Part shown: positions 28,033 through 36,721 of the stretch, one piece after another
How positions within the stretch are numbered: the first letter of the stretch is position 1
Layout: every line of letters starts with the position of its first letter
The notes under the pieces: model-generated
The model's input: the letters and a program-made list of their open reading frames with translations, nothing else
Told to the model about the DNA's origin: nothing
The model's database searches: none
NCBI RefSeq assembly: GCF_900129785.1
Contig: NZ_FSRC01000001.1
Span: 1,426,001-1,490,000 of the forward strand
Length of the DNA: 64,000 nucleotides
Direction of reading: 5' to 3'
Origin: Algoriphagus halophilus
GTDB lineage: Bacteria > Bacteroidota > Bacteroidia > Cytophagales > Cyclobacteriaceae
Position numbers and translations under genes: made by a program

Positions 28033-29005
28033 ATCTAAAACCTAATTTTTCTCTAACTTTTTCCAAAATAGGATCTCCAATAGCTTTGGCTTTTTCCTCT
28101 CCGGCAGCAAGTTTCTTTTCAACCTCCTCTGGGTTTTCCATGTAATAGTTGAATAATTCCCTTTCCTTGCTGTATTTGTCCAAAATCAATTGCATGAACT
28201 CTTTTTTGGCATGTCCATAGCCGTAATTGCCTCCAAGATATTTTTCCCTCATTTCTAAGGTTTGTTCTTCTGTAGCAATCAGGCTATATAATTTAAACAC
28301 ATTGCATGTGTCGGGGTCTTTAGGCTCCTCTAAAGGTGTGCTATCTGTCACAATGCTATTGACATTCTTTTTCAAGGCTTTTTCAGGAAGAAAAATGTCA
28401 ATATAATTATTGTAGGATTTGCTCATCTTTTGTCCATCAGTACCTGGAATAGTTTTGACCACCTCATCAATTCGGGCTTCTGGGATGGTCAAGATATCTT
28501 CTCCCATCAGCCGATTGAAAGTAGAGGCGATGTCTCTGGTCATCTCCAAATGTTGCATCTGGTCTTTTCCTACGGGAACCAAGTCAGCAGAATAAAGAAG
28601 GATATCGGAAGCCATCAAAACAGGATAAGTGAAAAGTCCTGCATTGACATCTGATAGTCGCTCTGATTTATCCTTGAAGCTATGCGCATTGGCAAGCATG
28701 GGGTAGGGAGTAAAGCAGCTTAAATACCATGTCAATTCGGCAACTTCTGGTCTTCTGGATTGACGATAGAAAACCGTGTTTTCTATATCAAGCCCAAATG
28801 CCAGCCATGCAGCGGCAACTGCTAAGGTATTTTGTTTTCTAAGCTCTCCATCTTTTGAACTTGTCAATGAATGAAGATCTGCAATAAAGATGAAGGATTC
28901 TTCTTTGTTTTGCTTTATCAGTTCAATAGCCGGAACAATCGCTCCTAGGATGTTGCCCAAATGGGGTCTCCCGCTACTCTGTATGCCTGTCAGTACTCTT
29001 GCCAT
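28031..29005 (-). CDS. trpS: Tryptophanyl-tRNA synthetase
   Basis: This class I aminoacyl-tRNA synthetase charges tRNA-Trp. I use ATG at 29005, giving 324 residues starting MARVLTGIQSSGRPHLGN; the frame stays open to 29050 but the extension would precede the conserved N-terminus. The class I motifs are PHLGN (HIGH equivalent) and KMSKS (GQKMSKSYNNY). The tryptophan-binding region and the length match the family. It is divergent from the DUF1573 gene across about 70 bases. Confidence 0.96.
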   Translation of the reverse strand: MARVLTGIQSSGRPHLGNILGAIVPAIELIKQNKEESFIFIADLHSLTSSKDGELRKQNTLAVAAAWLAFGLDIENTVFYRQSRRPEVAELTWYLSCFTPYPMLANAHSFKDKSERLSDVNAGLFTYPVLMASDILLYSADLVPVGKDQMQHLEMTRDIASTFNRLMGEDILTIPEARIDEVVKTIPGTDGQKMSKSYNNYIDIFLPEKALKKNVNSIVTDSTPLEEPKDPDTCNVFKLYSLIATEEQTLEMREKYLGGNYGYGHAKKEFMQLILDKYSKERELFNYYMENPEEVEKKLAAGEEKAKAIGDPILEKVREKLGFR

Positions 29006-29074
29006 TTGTTTAATTTTGGCGCAAATTAAGTAAATCAGGATATAATCCATTTGAAATTATGCGTTAATTGCAGC

Positions 29075-30166
29075 ATGAGTAACATTCGAATTCCACTTCT
29101 AGTAATAGGTTTATTCTCTCTGTTGACACAATCCGTTCAGGCTCAGGAAACTGCAGTTCCAAGACTGATTTGGAAAGTGAATAAGGTAGATTTGGGGACT
29201 GTTTTTGAAGAGCAAGGAAAACAAATTGCAGAATATGAATTTACCCATACCCAGGATTCACTATTTTTTATAGTGGATGTATGGACAGATTGTGGATGTA
29301 CGACAGTTGACTTCACCAAGGATACCTTGGAAGTGGGGGAAGTTGGAAACTTGCAGGTGTCATTTGACCCATCTTCGGCAGCTGGTTATTTCAATAGAAT
29401 GATCATTGTTAAAGGAAACCTTCATAACACACAGGATACCTTGTATCTGGAAGGTACAGCAATTCCATATCCAGAAGACCCGGATAAGGTTTATCCTATT
29501 AAAATTGATGGGATTGGTTTTCGATTACCAAAATTGAATATGGGCGAGGTTTTCAACAATGTTCCCAAAGTAAAGATGTTGGAGTTTTATAATTTTGGAG
29601 AAGAAAGTTTGTATGCAGATAGCTTGAAATTTAATACACCTGAGTACATACAACTTCTACAGATTCAGGAGTTTATTAGGCCTCAAGAAAGAGGGTTGAT
29701 CCAAGTTTCTTATGATGGGGCTTTGAAAGGGGAATTAGGATACGTGGAAGATCAATTTGCTGTGTCTTGGGATTCTTTATCAGTGATTCCGGTTTCAGTC
29801 ATTGCTGAAGTCTTTGAGTATTTCCCACCTTTTTCTAAAGAGGAATTGAATTTGGTCCCTCAGCTGGTTCTAGGAACCAAAGAAATTGACCTGAAAAATA
29901 TTTCTGCAAATACCATTCAAAATAGGTCTGTTACTATTTCTAATAAGGGGCAGCGAGCGTTGGAAATTAGGAAGATTCAAGGAAATTGTGATTGTCTAAA
30001 ATTAGAAATTCCAAAGACCGAATTACGTCCTGGGGAGTCTGTAGAACTTCAAATCACCTTTGATCCAAGTGGTAGGAAAGGGATCGATCAGAGAAATATT
30101 TACTTGTTTAGCAATGATCCTGTTAATCCTGTTCAACTTTTTATTTTAAAAAGTAGAGTAGAATAG
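29075..30166 (+). CDS. Secreted DUF1573 protein with two Ig-like domains
   Basis: From ATG 29075 the protein has 363 residues with a signal peptide (MSNIRIPLLVIGLFSLLTQS, then VQAQE). A TTG upstream at 29051 would add eight residues and spoil that signal. Two DUF1573-type domains are visible, residues about 35-135 (starting near VDLGTVFEEQGKQIA, with DCGCTT) and about 265-360 (with GNCDCLKLE and SFDPSG-like turns). The DCGC and DCL cysteines sit at the usual place. DUF1573 proteins are exported and belong to the ASPM/SPD-2/Hydin-like Ig class. The function is unknown. Confidence 0.85.
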   Translation: MSNIRIPLLVIGLFSLLTQSVQAQETAVPRLIWKVNKVDLGTVFEEQGKQIAEYEFTHTQDSLFFIVDVWTDCGCTTVDFTKDTLEVGEVGNLQVSFDPSSAAGYFNRMIIVKGNLHNTQDTLYLEGTAIPYPEDPDKVYPIKIDGIGFRLPKLNMGEVFNNVPKVKMLEFYNFGEESLYADSLKFNTPEYIQLLQIQEFIRPQERGLIQVSYDGALKGELGYVEDQFAVSWDSLSVIPVSVIAEVFEYFPPFSKEELNLVPQLVLGTKEIDLKNISANTIQNRSVTISNKGQRALEIRKIQGNCDCLKLEIPKTELRPGESVELQITFDPSGRKGIDQRNIYLFSNDPVNPVQLFILKSRVE

Positions 30167-30260
30167 AACAAGCCAGTCTTGAAAGAAAATCATTAAATTG
30201 ACTTGTAATTATTTGCAACAAGCGAAAAGTTAATTTATAGATTCAAATTTTTGTCCTTTT

Positions 30261-33200
30261 ATGCTAAAAAGAATTTCTATTCTGTTCCTATTTTTTTTGG
30301 CATGTATTTCTGCTCAGGCTGCTGTAAAATATGCTTCTCCTTCTGGAAATTCTTCAAATTCAGGGAATGATCAATCCAACCCTTGGAATCTATCCTATGC
30401 CTTGGGGGTAGGTTCCCCGCTGGTAGCAGGAGATTCATTGGTTCTAATGGATGGGACTTATGAGGGGAATTTTGAAAGCTACTTAAATGGTACTGATTCC
30501 GATCCTATCATTGTGGTTGCTCAAAACGATGGGATGGCAACTATTGATGCGGGTAAAAATAGAACCAATGGCACTGGCCTTCTAATTTATGGATCCTATA
30601 CTTGGTTTGTAGGTTTGAAAGTCACCTCATCCAGTACTGTTAGGAGTTCGGATGCAAGTAATGGTTTTGCAGAAATAAAGGATGAATTAGGAATTACGGT
30701 ATTGGGGGACCATATCAAAATCATTAATTGTTGGGTCTATGATATTGTCGGTGGGGGAATAGAGTTATGGAGAAATGGTTTCAATAATGAAGTTTATGGA
30801 TCTATTATTTTCAATAACGGTTCACAAGGTGATACCAGAGGAAATGGACATGGATTCTATGTGCAGCATCAGGATGAAAACCAACCAAAAATCCTTGAAA
30901 ACAACATAGTTTTTCAAAATGCCTCTCAGGGAATTAACCTGTACACTACCAATCCTGAAAATAAAGGGGTAAAGGTCATTCGTAATGTGTCTTTCAATAC
31001 AGGAGTAATAGCAACAGTAAATCTATCGGTGCATCGGCCTCCTCATAACTTTACGGTGGGGTCGAGAAATAATCTTAGTTCTGAAGTAGTCGTAACGGAC
31101 AATATTTTTTATAGGGATTTGCAAGGTTCAAGATTGATGGCTGACCAAGTTAGAAATGTGACTCTTGGAAGGACCTATATGCCTAACGAGAACATTAGAT
31201 TTAGCGAAAACCTGATATATGGAGGAGGGAACTTGTTAGAAATTCTTCCACTTAATAATATAGAAATAGGAGCCAACCGTTTTTTCAATGTTCATGGTAA
31301 TTTCTATGCTGTGTTGGGGGATAAATCTTCATTTCCCAATGCCAGCTGGAATTCGAATTTTTATTTCAACCTAAATAATCAAGACATGCCTTTCAATGAC
31401 CTCACATTTGGGGATTGGAAAAACAATTTTGGTTTTGACTTAGAATCGCAACTTTCTACCAATCCAATCTCGGACCAGGAAGTTTTGATTACTCAAAACA
31501 AATACGATCCCTCCAAATTTTATGTCACGGTTCTCAAGTTTAATACTAACCCTGAAGCACTTGTTGATTTTTCTGAATTTGGTGAGCTGAAAGGAAAAAA
31601 CTATGAGATCATAGACTTTCAAAACCCATTCGACCCCACTCAAAAAGTAGAGGGAGTCTTTGGGGAAAATACTATTTCATTTCCTATGAATTGGAATAAA
31701 TCGATGCAACCGAATGGGAATATGCCCTATGGGGTCGTACATACAGATGCTACATTTGGTACTTTTTTGATTCAATTCAAAACTTCAGAAGAGCTACCTG
31801 CTCCAGTATTTAAAGAGGAAATCAGATTATCGTTAGCAGAAAATGGAATGGCATCTACAAAACCTTCAGATTACTTCGTTTCCGGATATTCAGATGCCTA
31901 TTCGTATGATTTTTCCAGAGAATTGAATTTTACCTGTGCGGATCTAGGAATGAATGAAGTGCAGGTTAAAGTAAAATCAGAAGGAGTCGTCAAGTGGGAG
32001 GGAACAGTAAAAGTTACTGTGCTTGATGAACTTAAACCTGAGCTTACCTTAAAGGAGTATCAGGGAATAATTGATCTTACCTCGAGCAATATCTTTGAAA
32101 TAAAGCCTGAACACATTGTTGCAGGGGTTTTAGATAATTGTGGGGAGAATTTAGAGATACTATACAGTCCACAAACGATTGGTTGTGAGAATTTTAATGT
32201 GCCTGTGAAAGTAGAAGTATCCGTTAAAGATCAGTCTGGAAATACGACCATTGGAAGTACTGTTGTTACCATTGAAAAAACAGAAAGTAGGAAAGTGAGC
32301 CTTAACGGACCTGGTACAGCCACTACTGGATCAGAGGTACTATTGGAATTAGGGTCTGAATTTGATTATCAAGTTATTGGATGGTATAGAGGAGAGGAAT
32401 TAATCTCATCATCCACTTCCAATGTGATTTCCATTAAGGAGTCAGGTGCCTATTCAGCACTTCTTCTGCCTGTCAATGGATGCCCTGTTTATTCCAAAGT
32501 AAAGGAGGTAGAGTTTTATGAATCTCCTCCTACCGGTGAAAATCCTTACCCTCCCTTGAAGGAGATGATTGAATTGGCATTAAATGAAAATGGTATAGGA
32601 GAACTTTCTATAGCCGAGCTATTTACAGCTACTTTGCCAGATGGATTATCAGTGAAACTAAATCAACAACGGTTTACCTGTGACAACTTAGGAGAGCAAC
32701 AAATTGGAGTGACCATCGAAGATTTGGAGGGAAATATATGGAAAGAAGGAGTGAGTGTAAACGTTCTGGATCTAATGCCTCCAGTTTTGGAGACAAAGAA
32801 CCTAGAAGTAGAACTCGATTTAAGTGTGGGTTCATTGATTTTGGAAGCAGGAGACTTTGTTTCAAATGTTGCTGATAATTGTGGTATTCAGGAACTAAGC
32901 ATCAATCAAGCTGAATTGACTTGTGAGTCTGTTGGAAAAGAAATCCAAGTTGAACTAAGAGCGGTAGATTTTTCAGGAAATGTAACAGAAAAAACCGCAA
33001 GGGTCTTTGTAAAAGGGATGAGCAGTAAACCGGTAATTATTTCAGGCCCCGAATCTATTTGTGCAGGAGATATTAAGAAAATCTCCCTGGACAGTGAAGC
33101 GGTATTTGAGGTGGTAAGATGGAGAAGAAATGGAACTGAAATCCAAGGAGAAAATGGAAAATCCCTAGAGATTGAAGAGGGTGGCGTGTACCATGCCGTG

Positions 33201-33752
33201 ATTCGATATGAAGGAGGATGCCTTTCGGAAACTGAAAAAATTGAAATAAAAACCTTGGAAAAACCAGAAGGGGAGATTTTGGAAGATGGAAATGTGTTAA
33301 TAGCCCCTGATGGAGATTTTGAATACCAATGGTATAGAAATGGAGAGGTGATGGTAGGGGAAACGGGCTCCACTTTAGAGCTCAACCAGATGGGATTGTA
33401 TTCAGTAGAATTCACCAATTCAAATGGTTGTGCCTCTATGTTAGGACCTGTTGAAATAACTATTTCCGGACTAATTGGTGGGGTACTTGTCTCTCAGGAA
33501 TTAAAAATCTATCCTAACCCTGTCTTGGATGAGGTTGTTTTGGAGACAACGGGGGATTTTGAATTTATTCCTGATACCTGGAAAGTAAGAGATGCCAACG
33601 GAAAAGAGGTGAATGTGAATATTACCCTGATCAGCCAAACCTCCTCAAGAATTATCTTGGACATTAGGAGCTTGGCAAGTGGTGTCTATTTGGTGGCCAT
33701 AGAGGGAGAAGAAAAGCAACTATTTTTAGGAAGAATTTTAAAAATTAAATAG
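30261..33752 (+). CDS. T9SS-secreted right-handed beta-helix surface protein with duplicated Ig-like modules
   Basis: The 1163-residue protein has a signal peptide (to about AQAAVKY). Residues about 20-450 contain a right-handed parallel beta-helix of the kind found in polysaccharide lyases and adhesins (repeats such as GIELWRNGFNNEVYGSIIF and HGFYVQHQDENQPKILENN). Two similar modules of about 245 residues follow, beginning near residues 520 and 768, each with LNENG/LAENG, an FTC and a DNCG cysteine motif, and an Ig-like unit. A third Ig-like unit comes next, then a C-terminal type IX sorting domain (KIYPNPVLDEVVLE to GVYLVAIEG, residues about 1075-1163). The protein should be surface anchored or released. 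Catalysis is possible but no active site can be assigned. Confidence 0.85.
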   Translation: MLKRISILFLFFLACISAQAAVKYASPSGNSSNSGNDQSNPWNLSYALGVGSPLVAGDSLVLMDGTYEGNFESYLNGTDSDPIIVVAQNDGMATIDAGKNRTNGTGLLIYGSYTWFVGLKVTSSSTVRSSDASNGFAEIKDELGITVLGDHIKIINCWVYDIVGGGIELWRNGFNNEVYGSIIFNNGSQGDTRGNGHGFYVQHQDENQPKILENNIVFQNASQGINLYTTNPENKGVKVIRNVSFNTGVIATVNLSVHRPPHNFTVGSRNNLSSEVVVTDNIFYRDLQGSRLMADQVRNVTLGRTYMPNENIRFSENLIYGGGNLLEILPLNNIEIGANRFFNVHGNFYAVLGDKSSFPNASWNSNFYFNLNNQDMPFNDLTFGDWKNNFGFDLESQLSTNPISDQEVLITQNKYDPSKFYVTVLKFNTNPEALVDFSEFGELKGKNYEIIDFQNPFDPTQKVEGVFGENTISFPMNWNKSMQPNGNMPYGVVHTDATFGTFLIQFKTSEELPAPVFKEEIRLSLAENGMASTKPSDYFVSGYSDAYSYDFSRELNFTCADLGMNEVQVKVKSEGVVKWEGTVKVTVLDELKPELTLKEYQGIIDLTSSNIFEIKPEHIVAGVLDNCGENLEILYSPQTIGCENFNVPVKVEVSVKDQSGNTTIGSTVVTIEKTESRKVSLNGPGTATTGSEVLLELGSEFDYQVIGWYRGEELISSSTSNVISIKESGAYSALLLPVNGCPVYSKVKEVEFYESPPTGENPYPPLKEMIELALNENGIGELSIAELFTATLPDGLSVKLNQQRFTCDNLGEQQIGVTIEDLEGNIWKEGVSVNVLDLMPPVLETKNLEVELDLSVGSLILEAGDFVSNVADNCGIQELSINQAELTCESVGKEIQVELRAVDFSGNVTEKTARVFVKGMSSKPVIISGPESICAGDIKKISLDSEAVFEVVRWRRNGTEIQGENGKSLEIEEGGVYHAVIRYEGGCLSETEKIEIKTLEKPEGEILEDGNVLIAPDGDFEYQWYRNGEVMVGETGSTLELNQMGLYSVEFTNSNGCASMLGPVEITISGLIGGVLVSQELKIYPNPVLDEVVLETTGDFEFIPDTWKVRDANGKEVNVNITLISQTSSRIILDIRSLASGVYLVAIEGEEKQLFLGRILKIK

Positions 33753-33802
33753 AATTTAATTTTGTAAAGCTTTGAATTGTAGCGAATTAATTGAAGGGTT
33801 CG

Positions 33803-33832
33803 TTTGGTATAAAAGATAATAATTATACCAAA
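33803..33832. repeat. Perfect 10-bp inverted repeat just before a lipoprotein gene
   Basis: TTTGGTATAA (33803-33812) and its exact complement TTATACCAAA (33823-33832) are separated by 10 bases and end 11 bases before ATG 33844. The right arm overlaps where a ribosome would bind, so it may be an operator or an mRNA hairpin. Confidence 0.7.
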
Positions 33833-33843
33833 ATCAACCTTTT

Positions 33844-34278
33844 ATGAAAGACTTGTTCAGTTTCCTATTGCTTAGCTCTTTTTTATTTTTTTCCTGCGCT
33901 GAGAATGAAGAAGATCCAGTCCTTAAAGTTACCTATGAAGTGATCACTACGGGTGGAGCGGAATGGTATGGGGAGTTTGATGATGAAAATGGGGAAAGAA
34001 TCAATTCTTTTGACTTGAATTCAGGCCTGCTCTCCAGTGGCTGGAAATACGAATTTGAACCAAAAGTTTCTCCTATAACTCTGACCATTCATGGTACCAC
34101 AAATTGTCCAACCTGTGGCAGTGATTCTCAGAGATTAAATTCTGAAGATATCACAGTTAATATTTACATCAATGATAAGTTAGTGCAAACTGAAACAAAT
34201 ACCTGCCGGGAATGCACGATTCCACCTATCAAGGGGATGGCAACAGCTTGGATGAAATTACCTGAGGAATTGGAGTAG
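33844..34278 (+). CDS. Small cysteine-containing lipoprotein of unknown function
   Basis: The 144-residue protein has a lipoprotein signal (MKDLFSFLLLSSFLFFSC, cleavage before Cys18 and lipidation there). The mature part has two C-x-x-C motifs, NCPTCG and TCREC, about 33 residues apart, in an otherwise beta-rich chain (ITVNIYINDKLVQTETNT). The strand pattern faintly recalls MmpS-like lipoproteins, but I would not name it. Two disulfides or a metal site are possible. It is preceded by the perfect inverted repeat and followed by a MITE-like repeat. It is only about 90 bases from the T9SS gene, but this spacing and the hairpin suggest a separate unit. Confidence 0.75.
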   Translation: MKDLFSFLLLSSFLFFSCAENEEDPVLKVTYEVITTGGAEWYGEFDDENGERINSFDLNSGLLSSGWKYEFEPKVSPITLTIHGTTNCPTCGSDSQRLNSEDITVNIYINDKLVQTETNTCRECTIPPIKGMATAWMKLPEELE

Positions 34279-34291
34279 AAAAATTAAAGAA

Positions 34292-34405
34292 AGGCTGTCT
34301 CATAAAGCTTTTGATCTAGTCTGAGAGAAGTCAAAGTCCATTAAATCCAAAAGAACCTCAATTCGACTACGTTCCATGTGACAAAACCAATGAATGAGAC
34401 AGCCT
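34292..34405. repeat. MITE-like element with 12-bp terminal inverted repeats
   Basis: AGGCTGTCTCAT at 34292-34303 is matched exactly by its complement at 34394-34405, enclosing 90 bases that contain no gene (including CTCAATTCGACTACGTTCC). It lies between the ends of two convergent genes. The size and arms resemble a short non-autonomous transposable or interspersed element. A direct target duplication is not evident. Confidence 0.55.
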
Positions 34406-34411
34406 CTCGAA

Positions 34412-35617
34412 TTATTTGAAAGCAGGAATCCCTGTGATTTCATTTCCCAGGATCAGCAAATGAATATCGTGTGTTCCTTCGTAAGTGATTACAGACTCCA
34501 AATTCATCATATGTCGCATGATGGGGTATTCACCAGTGATTCCCATTCCTCCATGGATCTGTCTCGCCTCTCTGGCGATTTGCAGTGCCATTTCCACATT
34601 ATTTCTTTTGGCCATGGATATATGTACTGTTTTCGCTTTTCCTTCATTCATCATTTTTCCAACTTTCCATGCCAATAGCTGAGCTTTGGTAATTTCAGTC
34701 AGCATTTCAGCTAGTTTCTTTTGTACCAACTGAAAGCTCGCGATGGGTTTATCAAATTGTATTCTTTCCAACGCATACTTTCTAGCAGAATCATAGCAAT
34801 CCATGGCTGCACCGATGGCACCCCAGGCAATTCCGAATCTGGCTGAGTCCAAACACATCAAAGGAGCTCCTAAACCGGACTTATTTGGCAACAAGTTCTC
34901 TTTGGGTACTCTGACATTATCAAATACCAATTCGCCGGTACAAGAGGCTCTTAAGGACCATTTATTGTGAGTAGTAGGAGTAGAAAAACCTTCCATTCCT
35001 CGTTCTACGATTAATCCATGGATTCTACCTTCCTCATTCTTTGCCCACACGACAGCAATGTCTGCTTCCGGGGAATTGGAAATCCACATTTTTGCACCGT
35101 TTAAAAGGTAATGATCTCCCATATCCTTGAAGTTGGTGACCATTCCGCTGGGATTGGAACCATGATCTGGTTCGGTCAAGCCAAAGCAGCCTAAATATTC
35201 TCCTGAGGCTAGTTTTGGCAGGTATTTTTTCCGTTGTTCTTCAGAACCGAATTTATAAATGGGGTACATGACCAAGGAGCCTTGCACGGAAGCTGTGGAG
35301 CGCATTCCGGAATCTCCCCTTTCTATTTCTTGCATGATCAATCCATAGGAAATATAATCCAATCCGCCGCCTCCATATTCTAAAGGGATTTGTGGTCCAA
35401 AAGCTCCTACGTCACCAAATTTTTGGACGATTTCACTAGGGAAATGAGCATTTTGAGCCCAATCTTCTATGTAAGGTGAAATTTCTTTTTTGACGAAATC
35501 TCTCATGGAACTTCTGATCAAAAGATGCTCCTCCGTCAATAAATCGTCGATTTGAAGAAAGTCTACTCCTTCAAAAAGGTCTTGCTTTTGGGTTTTTTGG
35601 GTTGATTTTGACTCCAT
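34412..35617 (-). CDS. gcdH: Glutaryl-CoA dehydrogenase (acyl-CoA dehydrogenase family)
   Basis: This FAD enzyme oxidises and decarboxylates glutaryl-CoA to crotonyl-CoA in lysine and tryptophan breakdown. The 401-residue protein matches human GCDH in its motifs from memory: SVQGSLVMYPIYKFGSEEQR, the FAD loop GCFGLTEPDHGSNPSG, and the catalytic base region YEGTHDIH with its Glu. The C-terminus is GNEITGIPAFK. It is transcribed leftward from a 115-base region shared with the tryptophan 2,3-dioxygenase gene, which supports the glutaryl-CoA assignment over a general acyl-CoA dehydrogenase. Confidence 0.88.
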   Translation of the reverse strand: MESKSTQKTQKQDLFEGVDFLQIDDLLTEEHLLIRSSMRDFVKKEISPYIEDWAQNAHFPSEIVQKFGDVGAFGPQIPLEYGGGGLDYISYGLIMQEIERGDSGMRSTASVQGSLVMYPIYKFGSEEQRKKYLPKLASGEYLGCFGLTEPDHGSNPSGMVTNFKDMGDHYLLNGAKMWISNSPEADIAVVWAKNEEGRIHGLIVERGMEGFSTPTTHNKWSLRASCTGELVFDNVRVPKENLLPNKSGLGAPLMCLDSARFGIAWGAIGAAMDCYDSARKYALERIQFDKPIASFQLVQKKLAEMLTEITKAQLLAWKVGKMMNEGKAKTVHISMAKRNNVEMALQIAREARQIHGGMGITGEYPIMRHMMNLESVITYEGTHDIHLLILGNEITGIPAFK

Positions 35618-35732
35618 AGTATTTTGGTTAATTAGGATGAATCAGTGATTTTTGTCGAGTCAAAAAATTACTGACCGATTCGAAGTAAATAGATTGCTTC
35701 CTAAAAGTCTATCTTTTTCAAATAAATTCATC

Positions 35733-36707
35733 ATGCAACAAGATCAATTTGACCCAAAAATTCTAGAAAAAATCGAACAGCTTGAACGAAAATTCAAAGC
35801 TTCGGGTCAAGACATGCTCTCGTACTTGGAAGGGCTGTTATATGCAGATTATCTTACCTATTGGGAATACATAAATTTGGACGTACTCTTATCCTTGCAG
35901 CAGCCGAAGACCTCCTTTCATGATGAGAAAATCTTTATCATCTACCATCAGATTACAGAGCTTTATTTCAAATTGATCATTTCTGAAATGGAACAAATAT
36001 CCATTCAGGAACCGATAAGTGATGAGTTTTTTAGAACTAGACTGGAAAGGATCAATATGTATTTTGATCATTTGATTTCTTCCTTTGCTATGATGTGGAA
36101 GGGAATGGAAAGAGAACAATTCCTCAAATTCAGAATGTCTCTATTACCTTCCAGTGGTTTCCAATCTGCCCAGTACCGTGAAATTGAATTGATGGCTGCC
36201 GATGCATTTAATTTGGTGGCATTAAAGAATAGAGAGGAGCATGATTACCATTCACCTGCAGATGATTTGTTTGAACATTTATATTGGCAACAGGGCGCAA
36301 TAGAACTAGCCACAGGTGAAAAGACGTTGACTTTGAAAAACTTTGAGATCAAGTACGGTAAAAAGCTTAAAGAAACCATTGAATTGTATAGGCGTAAAAA
36401 TCTGTGGCAGAAGTATATAGGCTGTGCTGATAAGACAGATGAATTGAAAGAAGCTATGAAGCAATTCGATTTGAAAGCGAATGTTTTTTGGCCATTGGCA
36501 CATTACAAATCTGCCGTTAGATACTTACAAAAAGACCCGGTTGATATAGCAGCTACAGGGGGAACCAATTGGCAAAAATACCTTCCGCCTCGTTTTCAAA
36601 AGGTGATTTTTTATCCTGAACTATGGACTGAGGAAGAAAAAGAAGAATGGGGAAAAGGTTGGGTGGTCAAAGAAATTTTTGGAGATGATACTCCTGGGAA
36701 ATACTAA
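35733..36707 (+). CDS. kynA: Tryptophan 2,3-dioxygenase
   Basis: This heme enzyme opens the indole ring of L-tryptophan to N-formylkynurenine, the first step of the kynurenine pathway. I start at ATG 35733 (MQQDQFDPKILEKI) because the upstream extension from TTG 35652 is not family-like. The 324 residues contain YHQITELYFKLIISEMEQ (substrate-pocket His) and the signature FRMSLLPSSGFQSAQYREIE. A further conserved His lies near PLAHYKSAVRYL. The family is normally about 280-310 residues. It is divergent from gcdH and lies 14 bases before a LytTR regulator gene, with which it is probably cotranscribed. Confidence 0.93.
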   Translation: MQQDQFDPKILEKIEQLERKFKASGQDMLSYLEGLLYADYLTYWEYINLDVLLSLQQPKTSFHDEKIFIIYHQITELYFKLIISEMEQISIQEPISDEFFRTRLERINMYFDHLISSFAMMWKGMEREQFLKFRMSLLPSSGFQSAQYREIELMAADAFNLVALKNREEHDYHSPADDLFEHLYWQQGAIELATGEKTLTLKNFEIKYGKKLKETIELYRRKNLWQKYIGCADKTDELKEAMKQFDLKANVFWPLAHYKSAVRYLQKDPVDIAATGGTNWQKYLPPRFQKVIFYPELWTEEEKEEWGKGWVVKEIFGDDTPGKY

Positions 36708-36721
36708 TAAGGTTTGAATTA

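Noticed and set aside
32906..33418. 170-codon minus-strand frame inside the T9SS protein gene
   Set aside because: It is a low-complexity Ser/Pro/Ile shadow of a gene with strong coding evidence on the plus strand.
35652..35732. TTG-initiated N-terminal extension of tryptophan 2,3-dioxygenase
   Set aside because: The extension lacks family similarity and occupies the divergent promoter region; ATG 35733 gives a normal length.
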